DNA of 64,000 nucleotides from Mucilaginibacter sabulilitoris (GCF_034262375.1 NZ_CP139558.1:6882001-6946000); one strand, 5' to 3'. Shown: positions 51,966 through 61,584, counted from the stretch's first letter. Notes: generated by a model from the sequence alone, not told the origin. Program-made: numbers and translations.

Positions 51966-54140
51966 TTGAACCCTACTTATACCCCATCGCCAGGAAAAAT
52001 ATTAATGCTGCTGGCTTTATTCTTACTTTCCTTTCAGGCAAACGCTCAAAAAAAGAACGCCGGGTATCAGTATCACATCCGCAAGGCTGCCGGCCCAATT
52101 ACCATTGATGGGATAATGGAAGATACCTGGCTTAAAGCAGACTCAGCAAGTAATTTTTTCATGGTGCTGCCTATGGATACCAGCCGGGCCAAAGTACAAA
52201 CCCAGGTGCGCATGACTTATGATAACAACAACATTTATATCATCGCGATATGCTACACTAATGGCCCGGGGCAATACATGGTAGAGTCGATGAAGCGCGA
52301 TTTCAACTTTGTAAAGAACGACAACTTTATATTTTTCCTTGACCCTTTTGATACCCGTACCGATGGGTTCAGCTTTGGGGCCAATGCCGCAGGCGGCCAG
52401 TGGGACGGCACCATGTACGAGGGCGGCAAGGTTGACCTGAGCTGGGACAACAAATGGGTATCGGTAGTAAAAAATTATCCGGACAAATGGATATTTGAAG
52501 CCGCCATTCCGTTTAAAACCATCCGTTACAAAAAGGGTGTTGGCGTATGGGGCATTAACTTTAGCCGTAACGATCTTAAATCTTCCGAAAAATCAAGCTG
52601 GACACCTATTCCGAGGCAGTTCCCTACCGCGTCGCTCGCTTATACCGGTTCGCTTGTGTGGGATGAATTACCGCCCGAGGCAGGCACCAACATTTCGCTT
52701 ATCCCCTATGCGCTGGCCGGTGTTTCAAAAGATTACCAGGCCAAAACCGGGGTAGCCTGGCGTAAGGAAATTGGTGGCGACGCTAAAATTGGTCTTACCT
52801 CGTCTTTAAATCTCGACCTTACCGTGAACCCCGATTTTTCGCAGGTAGATGTGGATCAGCAGGTGGTTAATTTAAATCGTTACGAATTGTTCTTCCCCGA
52901 AAAGCGCCAGTTCTTTTTAGAAAACGGCGATTTGTTTGCAAATTTTGGGTATACCGATATCAGGCCATTTTTTTCCCGGCGTATCGGATTAAATGCCCCC
53001 ATCAGGTTTGGGGGAAGGCTTACGGGTAAGCTGGATAAAGACTGGCGCGTGGGCCTTATGGATATACAAACCGGCGAATCAGATGTTGCCTCCAGTCCGG
53101 CCGAAAACTTTGGCGTGCTCACCCTGCAGCGCCGTGTGTTCGCGCGTTCCAATATTGGCTTTATGTTTATTAATAAAGATGCCACGGGCTCGGCAACACC
53201 GGGTAACCAGTACAATCGCAATATAGGTGTGGAGTATAATCTGGCATCGTCAAACAACCTGTTAACGGGTAAACTGATGGGAATAAAATCATTTACCCCG
53301 GGCTTAAAAGGACATGACCTGGTGGCGGCCGGACACATACAATACCTCAGTAAATACTGGACCATGTATATCCAGGATCAATATGTGGGCAAAAATTACA
53401 CCGCCGGAGTAGGTTATGTGCCGCGTGTTGGTTATAATAAGATCAGTCCGCTGTTGTTACATAACTTCTTCCCAAAATCGGGCGGTATTTTAAGTCACGG
53501 TGTACAGATCATGTCGAACTATTACTTCGACGAAAACTTTAAACGCACGGATAATGAGAGTACACTTTCGTACCTCATTACCATGCGCAACCGCAGCACA
53601 TTCACATTATCGGCGGTTGATACTTACATTAAGCTGCTTGTACCTTTTGATCCTACCAATACAGGTAAAACGCCGCTACCCATTGGCACACGAAACCACT
53701 GGAATACCATAGACGCGCAATTTGTATCAAAACCACAGGCCCTGTTCACTTACCTTACGGAGGTAGCTTATGGGGGATATTACCAAAGCGGCAGTAAAAC
53801 AAGCGTTACAGCACAGCTGGGTTACCGTTTTCAGCCTTATGTAAATATTGCGGTTAATACTTCGTACAATGATCTGCGCCTGCCACAGCCTTACGGCAAT
53901 ACCAATTTCTGGCTCGTTGGCCCGCGAACCGATATTACTATAAGTAACAAGCTCTATTTTACGACCTACGTGCAATATAACGGTCAGGTTAAAAACATCA
54001 ATACCAATATCCGTATGCAATGGCGCTACCAACCAGCATCAGACTTTTTTATTGTTTACGGCGACAACTCGACCCCATCCCCATTCATGGTTAAAAACCG
54101 TCAACTGGTTGTGAAGTGGACGTATTGGTGTAATTTGTAA
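51966..54140 (+). CDS. Exported DUF5916 protein with N-terminal CBM9-like domain
   Basis: 724 residues. The signal peptide ends at ...SFQANAQ. The CBM9-like N-terminal domain (about 35-225) has ITIDGIMEDTWLKADSASNF, VRMTYDNNNIYIIAICYTN and FEAAIPFKTIRYKKG. The DUF5916 C-terminal part is beta-rich (VNPDFSQVDVDQQVVNLNRY, ELFFPEKRQFFLENGDLF, FFSRRIGL) and probably an outer-membrane barrel, ending in VVKWTYWCNL. The only start that gives a basic n-region is the TTG at 51966; the first ATG (52005) would leave no positive charge before the hydrophobic core. Function unknown. Located 457 bases after the GH31 gene. Confidence 0.88.
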   Translation: MNPTYTPSPGKILMLLALFLLSFQANAQKKNAGYQYHIRKAAGPITIDGIMEDTWLKADSASNFFMVLPMDTSRAKVQTQVRMTYDNNNIYIIAICYTNGPGQYMVESMKRDFNFVKNDNFIFFLDPFDTRTDGFSFGANAAGGQWDGTMYEGGKVDLSWDNKWVSVVKNYPDKWIFEAAIPFKTIRYKKGVGVWGINFSRNDLKSSEKSSWTPIPRQFPTASLAYTGSLVWDELPPEAGTNISLIPYALAGVSKDYQAKTGVAWRKEIGGDAKIGLTSSLNLDLTVNPDFSQVDVDQQVVNLNRYELFFPEKRQFFLENGDLFANFGYTDIRPFFSRRIGLNAPIRFGGRLTGKLDKDWRVGLMDIQTGESDVASSPAENFGVLTLQRRVFARSNIGFMFINKDATGSATPGNQYNRNIGVEYNLASSNNLLTGKLMGIKSFTPGLKGHDLVAAGHIQYLSKYWTMYIQDQYVGKNYTAGVGYVPRVGYNKISPLLLHNFFPKSGGILSHGVQIMSNYYFDENFKRTDNESTLSYLITMRNRSTFTLSAVDTYIKLLVPFDPTNTGKTPLPIGTRNHWNTIDAQFVSKPQALFTYLTEVAYGGYYQSGSKTSVTAQLGYRFQPYVNIAVNTSYNDLRLPQPYGNTNFWLVGPRTDITISNKLYFTTYVQYNGQVKNINTNIRMQWRYQPASDFFIVYGDNSTPSPFMVKNRQLVVKWTYWCNL

Positions 54141-54181
54141 TCGAGCAGTAAGTTCTCACTTAATAAAACTAACACCACGCG

Positions 54182-54310
54182 TCATTGCGAGGAACGAAGC
54201 AATCTATATGCTGTACAGGGCGGTAATGCAAGGCGTATACCCGCTCTTGGCCGCGGGAGGGCCAGTTACTTTTGTCGCCACAAAAGTAACTAGACCGAGC
54301 GAAGCGAGAT
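54182..54310. repeat. Intergenic repeat cluster
   Basis: A half copy of the GTCATTGCGAGGAACGAAGC family at 54182-54201. A separate perfect hairpin GTTACTTTTGT-CGCC-ACAAAAGTAAC lies at 54265-54290. The rest of the 54141-54627 gap has CG-rich repeat-like text and open frames I do not believe are genes. Confidence 0.7.
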
Positions 54311-54627
54311 AATGAGCACCAAAAAACAAAAATAACTGCGAATAACGGCTTTCAGCAGAGAGGCTTCTTTGCCGCACAAGGCCTTTACCCTGCAAAGCAG
54401 ACAGAACCACAGGCTGCAATTATTTTGCTCCACTTCGTTCGCACAGGCCTCTCCATAGCAAAAACTTGCAATGCCCTGCCATCACACAGTCCATCATGTT
54501 CTGTCCGCTTTCACCCGAAGCTTATCTGCTGACGGGAAGAATAATGTAAATGAGAAATGATTGATACGCAAATACCACCTTGTTTTACAAGTTAAAACAC
54601 ATATTTTTGGGCTCTACCTATCAAACC

Positions 54628-56712
54628 ATGTTAAAGAGTTATACTACCCTTTTTTTTGTTTTAGCTGCTGCTATAACTGCCGGGGCACAAACTAAAAGAT
54701 CATCTGCAAAAAAAGATACTGTTACCCATTTGCAAACGGTTACTGTTAAAGGTTATCTTAGCGAGCAACCCGTAATCAGCGTACCTGCCTCGGTAAGCGT
54801 GCTCGGTGCTGCGCAGTTAAAATTACAGCCCGATAATTCATTTGTAAGTGCACTAAACACTGTTCCGGGGGTACGGGCTGAGGAACGTTCGCCGGGTAGT
54901 TACCGTTTGTCTATCAGGGGGAGTTTGTTGCGTTCGCCTTTTGGGGTGCGCGATGTGAAAATATATTTTGACGATATCCCCCTCACCGATGCCGGGGGCA
55001 ATACCTATTTAAATTCTATTGATATCTCGGGTGTACCCGGTGTCGAGATTTTGAAAGGCCCCGATGGAAGTTTGTTTGGCGCCAACTCCGGCGGGGTAAT
55101 GTTGTTGAGCTCCACCAACAAATACGCCGATAGCAGTTATCACTCGGTTGGCATCAACACCGGTTCGTACGGACTTTTTCATGAAAAGGCCAATATACAG
55201 CAGCAGTTCGGCAAAAACCTGCTTAACGTTAACCAAAGCTACCAGGCTTACCAGGGCTACAGGCAAAACAGCAATATGAGCCGTAACTATGTTCAGGTGG
55301 CCGATAAATGGAACTACAGCGGCAAAAACGAACTGCGTTTTCTGGGCTTATATTCTGATCTTACTTATCAAACGCCGGGTGGGTTAACGCTTGCACAAGC
55401 CGCCGCCGATCCGCGCCAGGCCAGGCAACCAACGCCCGTTGTTCCCGGTGCCCTTCAGCAACATATTGGCATTACGACTACCATGTACCTGGGCGGACTG
55501 GTTAATGAATACCATTTCAGTAACCGTTTCCGCAACGTGCTGGCAGTTTTTGGCAATCACGTTGATTTTGCCAATCCCTTTATTACCAATTTTGAGCAGC
55601 GCAGCGAAAACACCTACGGTTTCCGTACTTATTTTGAACTGGCCGGTTTACCACAGGAAAACATTAACTGGAAGGTTAACCTCGGTATGGAGTGGCAGCA
55701 AACCAATTCGCGCATCAGCAACTATGGCAATAACAGGGGCGTAAAAGATACCACGCAAACCAGCGACGATATACACAGCAACCAGCATTTCATATTTGCC
55801 CGTTACTCGGCCGACATTTATAAACGCCTGCACCTGGAAGCTGCATTGAGCCTCAACTGGTACGAGTATGATTTCAAAAATCTTTACCCTTTAAACCAAA
55901 CCGATTTTACCAATCGCAATTTTACGCCGCAGCTAATGCCAAGACTGGCGCTGAGCTACCAGTTTATGGATAATTTTATCTGGCGCGCATCGGTAAGCCG
56001 GGGATACTCTACCCCTACAACGGCCGAAGTAAGGCCGACTGATAATATTGTAAACACCGGCCTACAGGCCCAATACGGCTGGAACTATGAAACCGGCTTT
56101 CGCCTGCGCAACCAGGACGAAACCATGTTCCTGGATGTATCTGCCTTTTATTACCGAATTAACAACGCTATTGTACGCCGTTTAAATGCCGATGAAACCG
56201 AACATTACATCAATGCAGGCGGCACCAACCAGCCTGGGGTGGAGTTGTCGTTTACCGACTGGCTCATTCATCCCAACACCAATCATTTTGTACGGGGCTT
56301 GCAGTTTAATGAATCGTTCACGTTCAGCAAATTCAAGTTCAGGGATTATGCCGATGCCACCACCAGTTACTCAGGCAATGCCTTAACAGGCGTACCGCAG
56401 CAGGTTTTTGTAAGCAGTTTACAGATCAGGTTCCCACAATATATCTCGTTGTTCGCGCAGCATAATTATACTTCAAAAATCCCGCTGAATGATGGCAATA
56501 CCGTTTATGCCAAATCATATAACCTGCTGCAGGCCAAAGTAAGCTGGCAGCCAACCATAGGCCACAGAACGCACCTCGAAATTTATGCCGGCGCCGAAAA
56601 TATCCTGAATCAAAAATACAGTCTGGGTAATGACCTTAATGCTGTTGGAAACCGTTATTATAACCCATCACCATTAAGGAATTATACTGTTGGGATGGGA
56701 ATTAGTTTTTAG
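54628..56712 (+). CDS. TonB-dependent outer-membrane receptor
   Basis: 694 residues from the ATG at 54628: signal peptide MLKSYTTLFFVLAAAITAGA-Q. The plug domain has VTVKGYLSEQPVISVPASVS, FVSALNTVPGVRAEERSPGS, YRLSIRGSLLRSPFGVRDVK and VEILKGPDGSLFGANSGGVM. A 22-strand barrel follows, ending with NYTVGMGISF and its terminal Phe. The TonB box is not obvious. No SusD or carboxypeptidase-like N-terminal domain, so it looks like a siderophore-, cobalamin- or metal-type receptor rather than a SusC. A TTG start 16 codons upstream is open but less likely. The substrate is unknown. Confidence 0.92.
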   Translation: MLKSYTTLFFVLAAAITAGAQTKRSSAKKDTVTHLQTVTVKGYLSEQPVISVPASVSVLGAAQLKLQPDNSFVSALNTVPGVRAEERSPGSYRLSIRGSLLRSPFGVRDVKIYFDDIPLTDAGGNTYLNSIDISGVPGVEILKGPDGSLFGANSGGVMLLSSTNKYADSSYHSVGINTGSYGLFHEKANIQQQFGKNLLNVNQSYQAYQGYRQNSNMSRNYVQVADKWNYSGKNELRFLGLYSDLTYQTPGGLTLAQAAADPRQARQPTPVVPGALQQHIGITTTMYLGGLVNEYHFSNRFRNVLAVFGNHVDFANPFITNFEQRSENTYGFRTYFELAGLPQENINWKVNLGMEWQQTNSRISNYGNNRGVKDTTQTSDDIHSNQHFIFARYSADIYKRLHLEAALSLNWYEYDFKNLYPLNQTDFTNRNFTPQLMPRLALSYQFMDNFIWRASVSRGYSTPTTAEVRPTDNIVNTGLQAQYGWNYETGFRLRNQDETMFLDVSAFYYRINNAIVRRLNADETEHYINAGGTNQPGVELSFTDWLIHPNTNHFVRGLQFNESFTFSKFKFRDYADATTSYSGNALTGVPQQVFVSSLQIRFPQYISLFAQHNYTSKIPLNDGNTVYAKSYNLLQAKVSWQPTIGHRTHLEIYAGAENILNQKYSLGNDLNAVGNRYYNPSPLRNYTVGMGISF

Positions 56713-56875
56713 TTTTGAGTAGTAAGTGATGAGTTTGAGTTTAAAAAATGATTTAATCTTATTCATAACCAGATTCACAAATTATCATTAAAGAAGAAGT
56801 CTGCAACCTAAATCTTGCAGACTTCTTCTGCTATAATGAACTCTTTACTCAAAACGCATCACTTACTACTCAAAA
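56713..56875. terminator. Bidirectional hairpin inside a long inverted repeat
   Basis: Outer arms TTTTGAGTAGTAAGTGATG (from 56713) and CATCACTTACTACTCAAAA (to 56875) enclose the perfect 14-bp hairpin AGAAGAAGTCTGCA / TGCAGACTTCTTCT (56792-56829). It lies between the convergent TonB receptor and GH20 genes and could end both transcripts, although T-runs are absent. Confidence 0.7.
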
Positions 56876-56885
56876 CTCCTAACAC

Positions 56886-59444
56886 CTACGGATTCAAATT
56901 ATTGCTTCCACCTTCGGCTACGTTACTGCCACGGCCTTTAACGTCAAAGACGCGGAACTTGATCACGCCGCCTTTGTAGTTTACCGGGGCTGTGTATAAC
57001 TTACTTTTATCGTCAGGATCTTTACCGTTGGTAGTATAGCGAATGCTTAATCCCGGAAATTCTACATTGCTCAGGTATTTGCCATCCTGCAGACTGATGC
57101 CCGGTTTAGGGATACGGTAATTGAACCCGCCATCATAATAGCTTAACCGGGGAAGCTCACGTTTACCCAGCACATTTAAAAAGCCCGACCAGGCCTGCTG
57201 GTATCCCTGCTGTGCTTTAACCGGATCGGTTTCAGTAGCCCATTTAGGGTCAGCAGCCCAGGCACGTTCGGCCAGGGCCAGCAAACGCGGGAAGATCATG
57301 TAATCCATGCGCTCGGTACTTTTAACGGTTTCGGCCCATAGTGCGCCTTGCAAGCCCACTATATTGCTTTTACCATAGTCCGTAAGACGTTGCTTGCCTA
57401 TAAATAATGAACGGTTAATAGGGTTACCATTTTTATCAACATCGGCATTTTTAAAGTAATCAAAAGGGATAAATGAGTAAAATTTATCGATACCTAAAAA
57501 GGCGCCCCAGTAATAACCCGGTTCATCAAATGACTTATAATTAGCCATGTCAAAATACAAGTTGGTAACGCAGGTAAGCACTACCTTATACCCGGCATTG
57601 GCTAAACGATAGGCCAGGTCTTCCTGTCCGTCGCCTAAAACATTGTTCCACACATCTGCCTGCAGGTGTTCATTTGTAAAGTCGGGATTAGGTACATAGG
57701 CAAGTTTGCCATCAAGTGTGGTTTTGCGCAGGGCCATTTCTTCCCAGCCAGAAAGGCGCAGTCCTTTGGCTTTTAATATTTGGTTTACATGGCCATAAAA
57801 GTAATACCATAAATCGTTGGTGCCTTGTATCTCGGGGTGGGTTGCTTTCAGGGCCAGATACGCAGGGGATTTTTCCCAAACATGTGCGGGTACTTCATCG
57901 CCACCAAAATGGATGGTTTGCAAAGGCGCGCCGGCTTCTTTATAAGTAGTAATGATATCGTTAACCACAGTCTCTACAAAATTATAGGTAGATGGCAGCG
58001 CCACATCAATCACGTTATCATTCCAATATTGTACTGAGCGATACTCCGATTCATCTTTCAGATCGCGCAGGAGATGTTTTTCCGCTTCAGCCTTTTTACC
58101 TTCAGCCATCAGGCGGTCATACCGGGCATCCATGGCTTTAATAGGCGCGCGGGCATGGCCAGGAGTTTCGATCTCGGGAATCACAGTAATGTGTCTGTCG
58201 GTAGCGTATCTTAATATCTCTATGTATTCAGCCTTCGTATAAAACCCGGTACCCACAGTATTATTTACATCCGGTCCTGAACCGTGCGATGGTGGTAAAA
58301 AATGCTTACTATCCAATGTATGGCCGCGTCTGCTCCCAACGGAAGTCAGCTCTGGTAATGATGGAATTTCTAAACGCCAGCCCTCATCATCAGTCAAGTG
58401 CAGGTGCAGGGTGTTCAGTTTATACAGGCTCATGGCCTCCAGCAATTTCAACACCTGTTTTTTTGGCTGAAAGTTACGGGCCACGTCAAGCATTACAGCA
58501 CGGTAACCAAAACGGGGAGCATCTTGAACATCAACACAAGGTATTTGAACAGATTTTGGCGTTTTTACAAATGCTGTTGCCGGTATCAGTGATTTTAAAG
58601 ATTGTATACCATAAAAAGCTCCGGTAGCAGTTGAAGCGTTAATGGTGATATTTTTCGGTGTAACCTTCAGTTCGTATCCTTCGGGAGCTATGCCACTTAC
58701 TTTGGTTAAATTAATAACCGAAGCATTGTTTTTGGTATCAACCAGTTGTTTGCCCAGTAAACTACTTATAATTTCTTTAAGTTGAGCCGCTTCTCTGGCA
58801 AAATCATTATCAGCAATAACAGTGGTTTTATCATCCAGATTGAAAGTTCCGCTTGTTTCCTGATAACTTAGCGGTGTAGGGAAAACTTTTGTCAACTGCC
58901 CGGCAGGAATATCAGCAATGGTTTTATTGCGATCGAAAACAATCTCTGGCGTTACCAGGCCTTGGTATGTAGGCTTATACGGCTCAATAGTGAAAGAGGT
59001 GATGGAATATCCTTTGTCGGGCTGCGCGTCCCAAACCATATAGATACCTTCGGGCGCATCGGTAACGTTTACCACCGGATCGTCATTGATATACTCAATA
59101 CGGGTAGATGCGCCGGGCTTTAGCTCTTTAAAACCATCTGTCGGGGTAATGCTATACAAATCGCCGTTTACCTGGTTTATTTTAGCGTTGCCGGTTACCG
59201 CGTTTTCGGTAAAGCCGCGGCCCGAGTTAAAATAGAATTTCCAGCCACCGGCAGGCAGCACATCATGCCCGGTATTAGTGATTATTAACGCGGTTAATGA
59301 TTGGTTTTTATTCTGATAATTATTATCAACCACCTGCCAGGTCATGCGCAGATCGGACACTTTAAACTTAATTTCGTCGGTAACAGTAAAGGCGGTGCTC
59401 ATGAAAACGGCAGCCACCAGCATCATGGTAAAAATTTTGCGCAT
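56886..59444 (-). CDS. Exported beta-N-acetylhexosaminidase, GH20 with chitobiase domains
   Basis: 852 residues: signal peptide MRKIFTMMLVAAVFMSTAF, then a chitobiase-type CHB_HEX domain (about 25-170, LRMTWQVVDNNYQNKNQSLT). A GH20b domain (about 190-320) precedes the GH20 TIM barrel (about 325-700, starting APRFGYRAVMLDVARNF). The catalytic D516-E517 pair sits in HFGGDEVPAH, where the Glu is the acid/base and the Asp positions the substrate N-acetyl. A C-terminal CHB_HEX_C Ig-like domain (about 760-850, GGFNYRIPKPG, YTTNGKDPDD) follows. It releases terminal GlcNAc or GalNAc from glycans or chito-oligosaccharides. Products could feed the NagB/PIG-L fusion at 24845. Confidence 0.95.
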   Translation of the reverse strand: MRKIFTMMLVAAVFMSTAFTVTDEIKFKVSDLRMTWQVVDNNYQNKNQSLTALIITNTGHDVLPAGGWKFYFNSGRGFTENAVTGNAKINQVNGDLYSITPTDGFKELKPGASTRIEYINDDPVVNVTDAPEGIYMVWDAQPDKGYSITSFTIEPYKPTYQGLVTPEIVFDRNKTIADIPAGQLTKVFPTPLSYQETSGTFNLDDKTTVIADNDFAREAAQLKEIISSLLGKQLVDTKNNASVINLTKVSGIAPEGYELKVTPKNITINASTATGAFYGIQSLKSLIPATAFVKTPKSVQIPCVDVQDAPRFGYRAVMLDVARNFQPKKQVLKLLEAMSLYKLNTLHLHLTDDEGWRLEIPSLPELTSVGSRRGHTLDSKHFLPPSHGSGPDVNNTVGTGFYTKAEYIEILRYATDRHITVIPEIETPGHARAPIKAMDARYDRLMAEGKKAEAEKHLLRDLKDESEYRSVQYWNDNVIDVALPSTYNFVETVVNDIITTYKEAGAPLQTIHFGGDEVPAHVWEKSPAYLALKATHPEIQGTNDLWYYFYGHVNQILKAKGLRLSGWEEMALRKTTLDGKLAYVPNPDFTNEHLQADVWNNVLGDGQEDLAYRLANAGYKVVLTCVTNLYFDMANYKSFDEPGYYWGAFLGIDKFYSFIPFDYFKNADVDKNGNPINRSLFIGKQRLTDYGKSNIVGLQGALWAETVKSTERMDYMIFPRLLALAERAWAADPKWATETDPVKAQQGYQQAWSGFLNVLGKRELPRLSYYDGGFNYRIPKPGISLQDGKYLSNVEFPGLSIRYTTNGKDPDDKSKLYTAPVNYKGGVIKFRVFDVKGRGSNVAEGGSNNLNP

Positions 59445-59546
59445 TGTAAACAGGGGTTTAATAATTAACAGTCAGGTAAATATAACCTAACATTTTATTA
59501 TTTAAAATGAAAGTGACACTTTTTAAATAATTTTAAGAAGATATTA

Positions 59547-59736
59547 ACTCACCCGGTCATTGCGAGAAACCTCACCCAACCCTCTCCAAAGGAGAGGGCT
59601 TTAAAAATGCTTTTTAAAGTCTCCCTCTTGGGGGAGATTTAGAGGGGCTTCTTGCAATGACGCTGTCAAAATTTTAAAACCCTCTTTGCACCGCAGGTGT
59701 AGGAGGGTCGAACATCGAAGTGTAGTCCGGGTGAGT
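59547..59736. repeat. Nested palindromic repeat, locus 2 (three levels)
   Basis: Outer arms ACTCACCCGG (59547-59556) and CCGGGTGAGT (59727-59736) are perfect. Inside, GGTCATTGCGAG (59555-59566) pairs with CTTGCAATGAC (59651-59661). Inside that, CCTCACCCAACCCTCTCC (59570-59587) faces a GGGGGAGATTTAGAGGGG arm, with AACCCTCTCC-AAA-GGAGAGGG as an inner hairpin. Confidence 0.85.
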
Positions 59737-59745
59737 CGTCAGGAA

Positions 59746-60675
59746 CTATACCCCAAACCTGATCCAGCCTTCGCCCTCATAACCAAAAGCAAACTGTTTT
59801 GGGCGGAGGATCTCGGCCAGTATCTCAATAGAATCAACTATACGCGGACCAGGGCGGTTAAAGAACTGGTTGCCGTCAACTATAAATAGCTGGTTGTTTT
59901 TTACTGCCCTCATATCGGCAAAACCGGGGAGCTCCAGCAGCAGGTTAATCTCTTTCATGGTGCGCTCTATGGAGAAACCGCAGGGCATTACCACTATAAA
60001 CTCAGGATCTTGTACACGAATATCCTCCCATTGCACATAAGGGGAGTGTTTGCCATCCTGCGCAACCAATATGGGCGTACCGCCCGCAATGCTTACCAGC
60101 CCGGGAACCCAGTTGCCCGAAACCATCATGGGCTCCAGCCACTCAATACAGGCAACGGTTGGACGGCTTTCGCTGTATTTCAGCTTATGTTTAATAATAT
60201 CAACGCGTTCTATCAGGCGTTCCAGCAGGTCGGCGCCAGCTTCGGGAACATCCAGCGCATTGGCGATGGTGGTAATATCGGCAAAAATATCTTCGAGGCT
60301 GTTGGGTTGCAAGGAAACAATGTGTGCTTTTTTATCCAGGTAATCATCAAGCGCCAGCTCTACATCGGCTAATGACACGGCACAAACCTCACATTGGTCC
60401 TGCGTAATTACTACATCGGGGGCCAGTTCTTTTATCTGCTCACGTTTTACGGTATATACTGATAAGGCATCGGCCAGTATCTCTTTTACCCGCACATCAA
60501 TTTCGGCGCTGCCCAGGTTATCCGGGAAATTAGCCTCTGTACAAACGGGTAAATGTTTTACGGATGCCGGGTAATCGCACTCATGTGAGCGGCCTACCAG
60601 GTTAATTTCGAGCCCTAGGGCACAAACTATTTCGGTTGCGGATGGCAGTAAAGAAACTATTTTATCAGTTGGCAT
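59746..60675 (-). CDS. BtuF-like periplasmic-binding-fold protein (cobalamin-binding type) without signal peptide
   Basis: 309 residues from the ATG at 60675 (MPTDKIVSLLPSATEIVCAL). It has the type III substrate-binding fold: LVGRSHECDYPASVKHLPVC, LAPDVVITQDQCEVCAVSLA, CIEWLEPMMVSGNWVPGLVS and FIVVMPCGFSIERTMKEINL. The family is usually annotated cobalamin-binding or ABC-type substrate-binding, but this start lacks a signal peptide. The upstream extension to 60750 does not look like one either and runs into repeat DNA. It may act in the cytoplasm. No BtuC or BtuD gene lies nearby. Confidence 0.85.
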   Translation of the reverse strand: MPTDKIVSLLPSATEIVCALGLEINLVGRSHECDYPASVKHLPVCTEANFPDNLGSAEIDVRVKEILADALSVYTVKREQIKELAPDVVITQDQCEVCAVSLADVELALDDYLDKKAHIVSLQPNSLEDIFADITTIANALDVPEAGADLLERLIERVDIIKHKLKYSESRPTVACIEWLEPMMVSGNWVPGLVSIAGGTPILVAQDGKHSPYVQWEDIRVQDPEFIVVMPCGFSIERTMKEINLLLELPGFADMRAVKNNQLFIVDGNQFFNRPGPRIVDSIEILAEILRPKQFAFGYEGEGWIRFGV

Positions 60676-60930
60676 GTTACGAATCGGATGTAAGCACAGA
60701 TGTGCGGATTTCGGATGTGCAAATGTGCAGATGATTTTTTTGATGTGCAAATGCGGGCGGATGTGCAGATTTCAAATGTGCAGATATGCAGATGATACTT
60801 TTGATATATAAATTCTTTGGTAGTTGGAGAGATCTAAAAATTTGCACATCTGCACATTTACAGATCTAACTACATCTGCACATGCAAAATCCGCACATCT
60901 ATAATTTGCACATCTGCATATTTACAACTT
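60676..60930. repeat. TGTGCAGAT repeat cluster in both orientations
   Basis: 60685-60793 has repeated GATGTGCAGAT, AAATGTGCAGAT and GATGTGCAAATG units. 60838-60920 has the reverse forms TTGCACATCTGCACATTTAC and ATCTGCACAT. The two halves can form a large, imperfect cruciform around 60794-60837. Confidence 0.8.
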
Positions 60931-60937
60931 ATCTTTG
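60905..60937 (+). promoter_or_regulatory. Bacteroidota-type promoter of the LysE gene
   Basis: TTTG at 60905-60908, 21 bases, then TATCTTTG at 60930-60937, matching the -33 TTTG / -7 TAnnTTTG consensus with normal spacing. The ATG follows 5 bases later, so the mRNA would have almost no leader. The -33 element lies within the repeat cluster. Confidence 0.65.
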
Positions 60938-60942
60938 CGCCA

Positions 60943-61563
60943 ATGATATTCCTAACCTTTTTTATAGGGCTTATCGCCAACTTTATTGGCTACATCCCTC
61001 CCGGAAACATCAACCTTACTTTAATACAGATCACTATAAACCGTGGCATAAAAGAAGCTATTCGTTTTATTATAGCTTTTTCATGCGTTGAATTCTTTTT
61101 CACGTACTTTATTATGCACGCGGCCCGGTGGCTTTCGGGCGAGCTCAGGTTAGCCGTTGTTATTGACTGGATCATGGTGATTTTGTTTGGTGTTTTAGGC
61201 ACAATCACCTGGATACACCGTAAAAAACCACCAGAAACCAATTACTCTGAACACGCAAGCATTAAATACGGAATACTGCTCGGTTTTTTAAACCCTATGC
61301 AGGTACCTTTCTGGATGGTAACAGGCACCTACCTTATTACCCACGAATGGATATTAGACGGCCGGGTAGCCCTGGTTATATTCAGTATCGGTTCGGCGGC
61401 GGGCGCCTTTCTGTGTCTGTTTCTATATGCCAAATTTGCTAAGTATATACAAGAAAAGTTTGCCCTGAGTACCCGCTTTATCAATACGGGTATTGCTATC
61501 CTGTTTTTTGCTTTCGCGGCGTATCATGTGGTAAAACAGATCTATTTATCGTTTTTTAAGTAG
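60943..61563 (+). CDS. LysE family transporter
   Basis: 206 residues with about six membrane helices. The N-terminal signature FLTFFIGLIANFIGYIPPGN followed by INLTLIQITINRG is the LysE/RhtB pattern of Pro-Gly-Pro-like residues in the first loop. Further helices include AVVIDWIMVILFGVLGTITW, GILLGFLNPMQVPFWMVTGT and NTGIAILFFAFAAYHVV. Members export amino acids or related small molecules; the substrate is unknown. It starts right after a strong promoter-like sequence. Confidence 0.85.
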   Translation: MIFLTFFIGLIANFIGYIPPGNINLTLIQITINRGIKEAIRFIIAFSCVEFFFTYFIMHAARWLSGELRLAVVIDWIMVILFGVLGTITWIHRKKPPETNYSEHASIKYGILLGFLNPMQVPFWMVTGTYLITHEWILDGRVALVIFSIGSAAGAFLCLFLYAKFAKYIQEKFALSTRFINTGIAILFFAFAAYHVVKQIYLSFFK

Positions 61564-61584
61564 TAACGGTTCACACAACCTTTT

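Noticed and set aside
54204-54419. Minus-strand ORF in the gap before the TonB receptor
   Set aside because: It is read through dispersed repeat sequence, including the GTTACTTTTGT hairpin, so it is not a protein gene.
60676-60930. CRISPR array
   Set aside because: Units are 9-12 bases, irregularly spaced, in both orientations, with no unique spacers and no cas genes.
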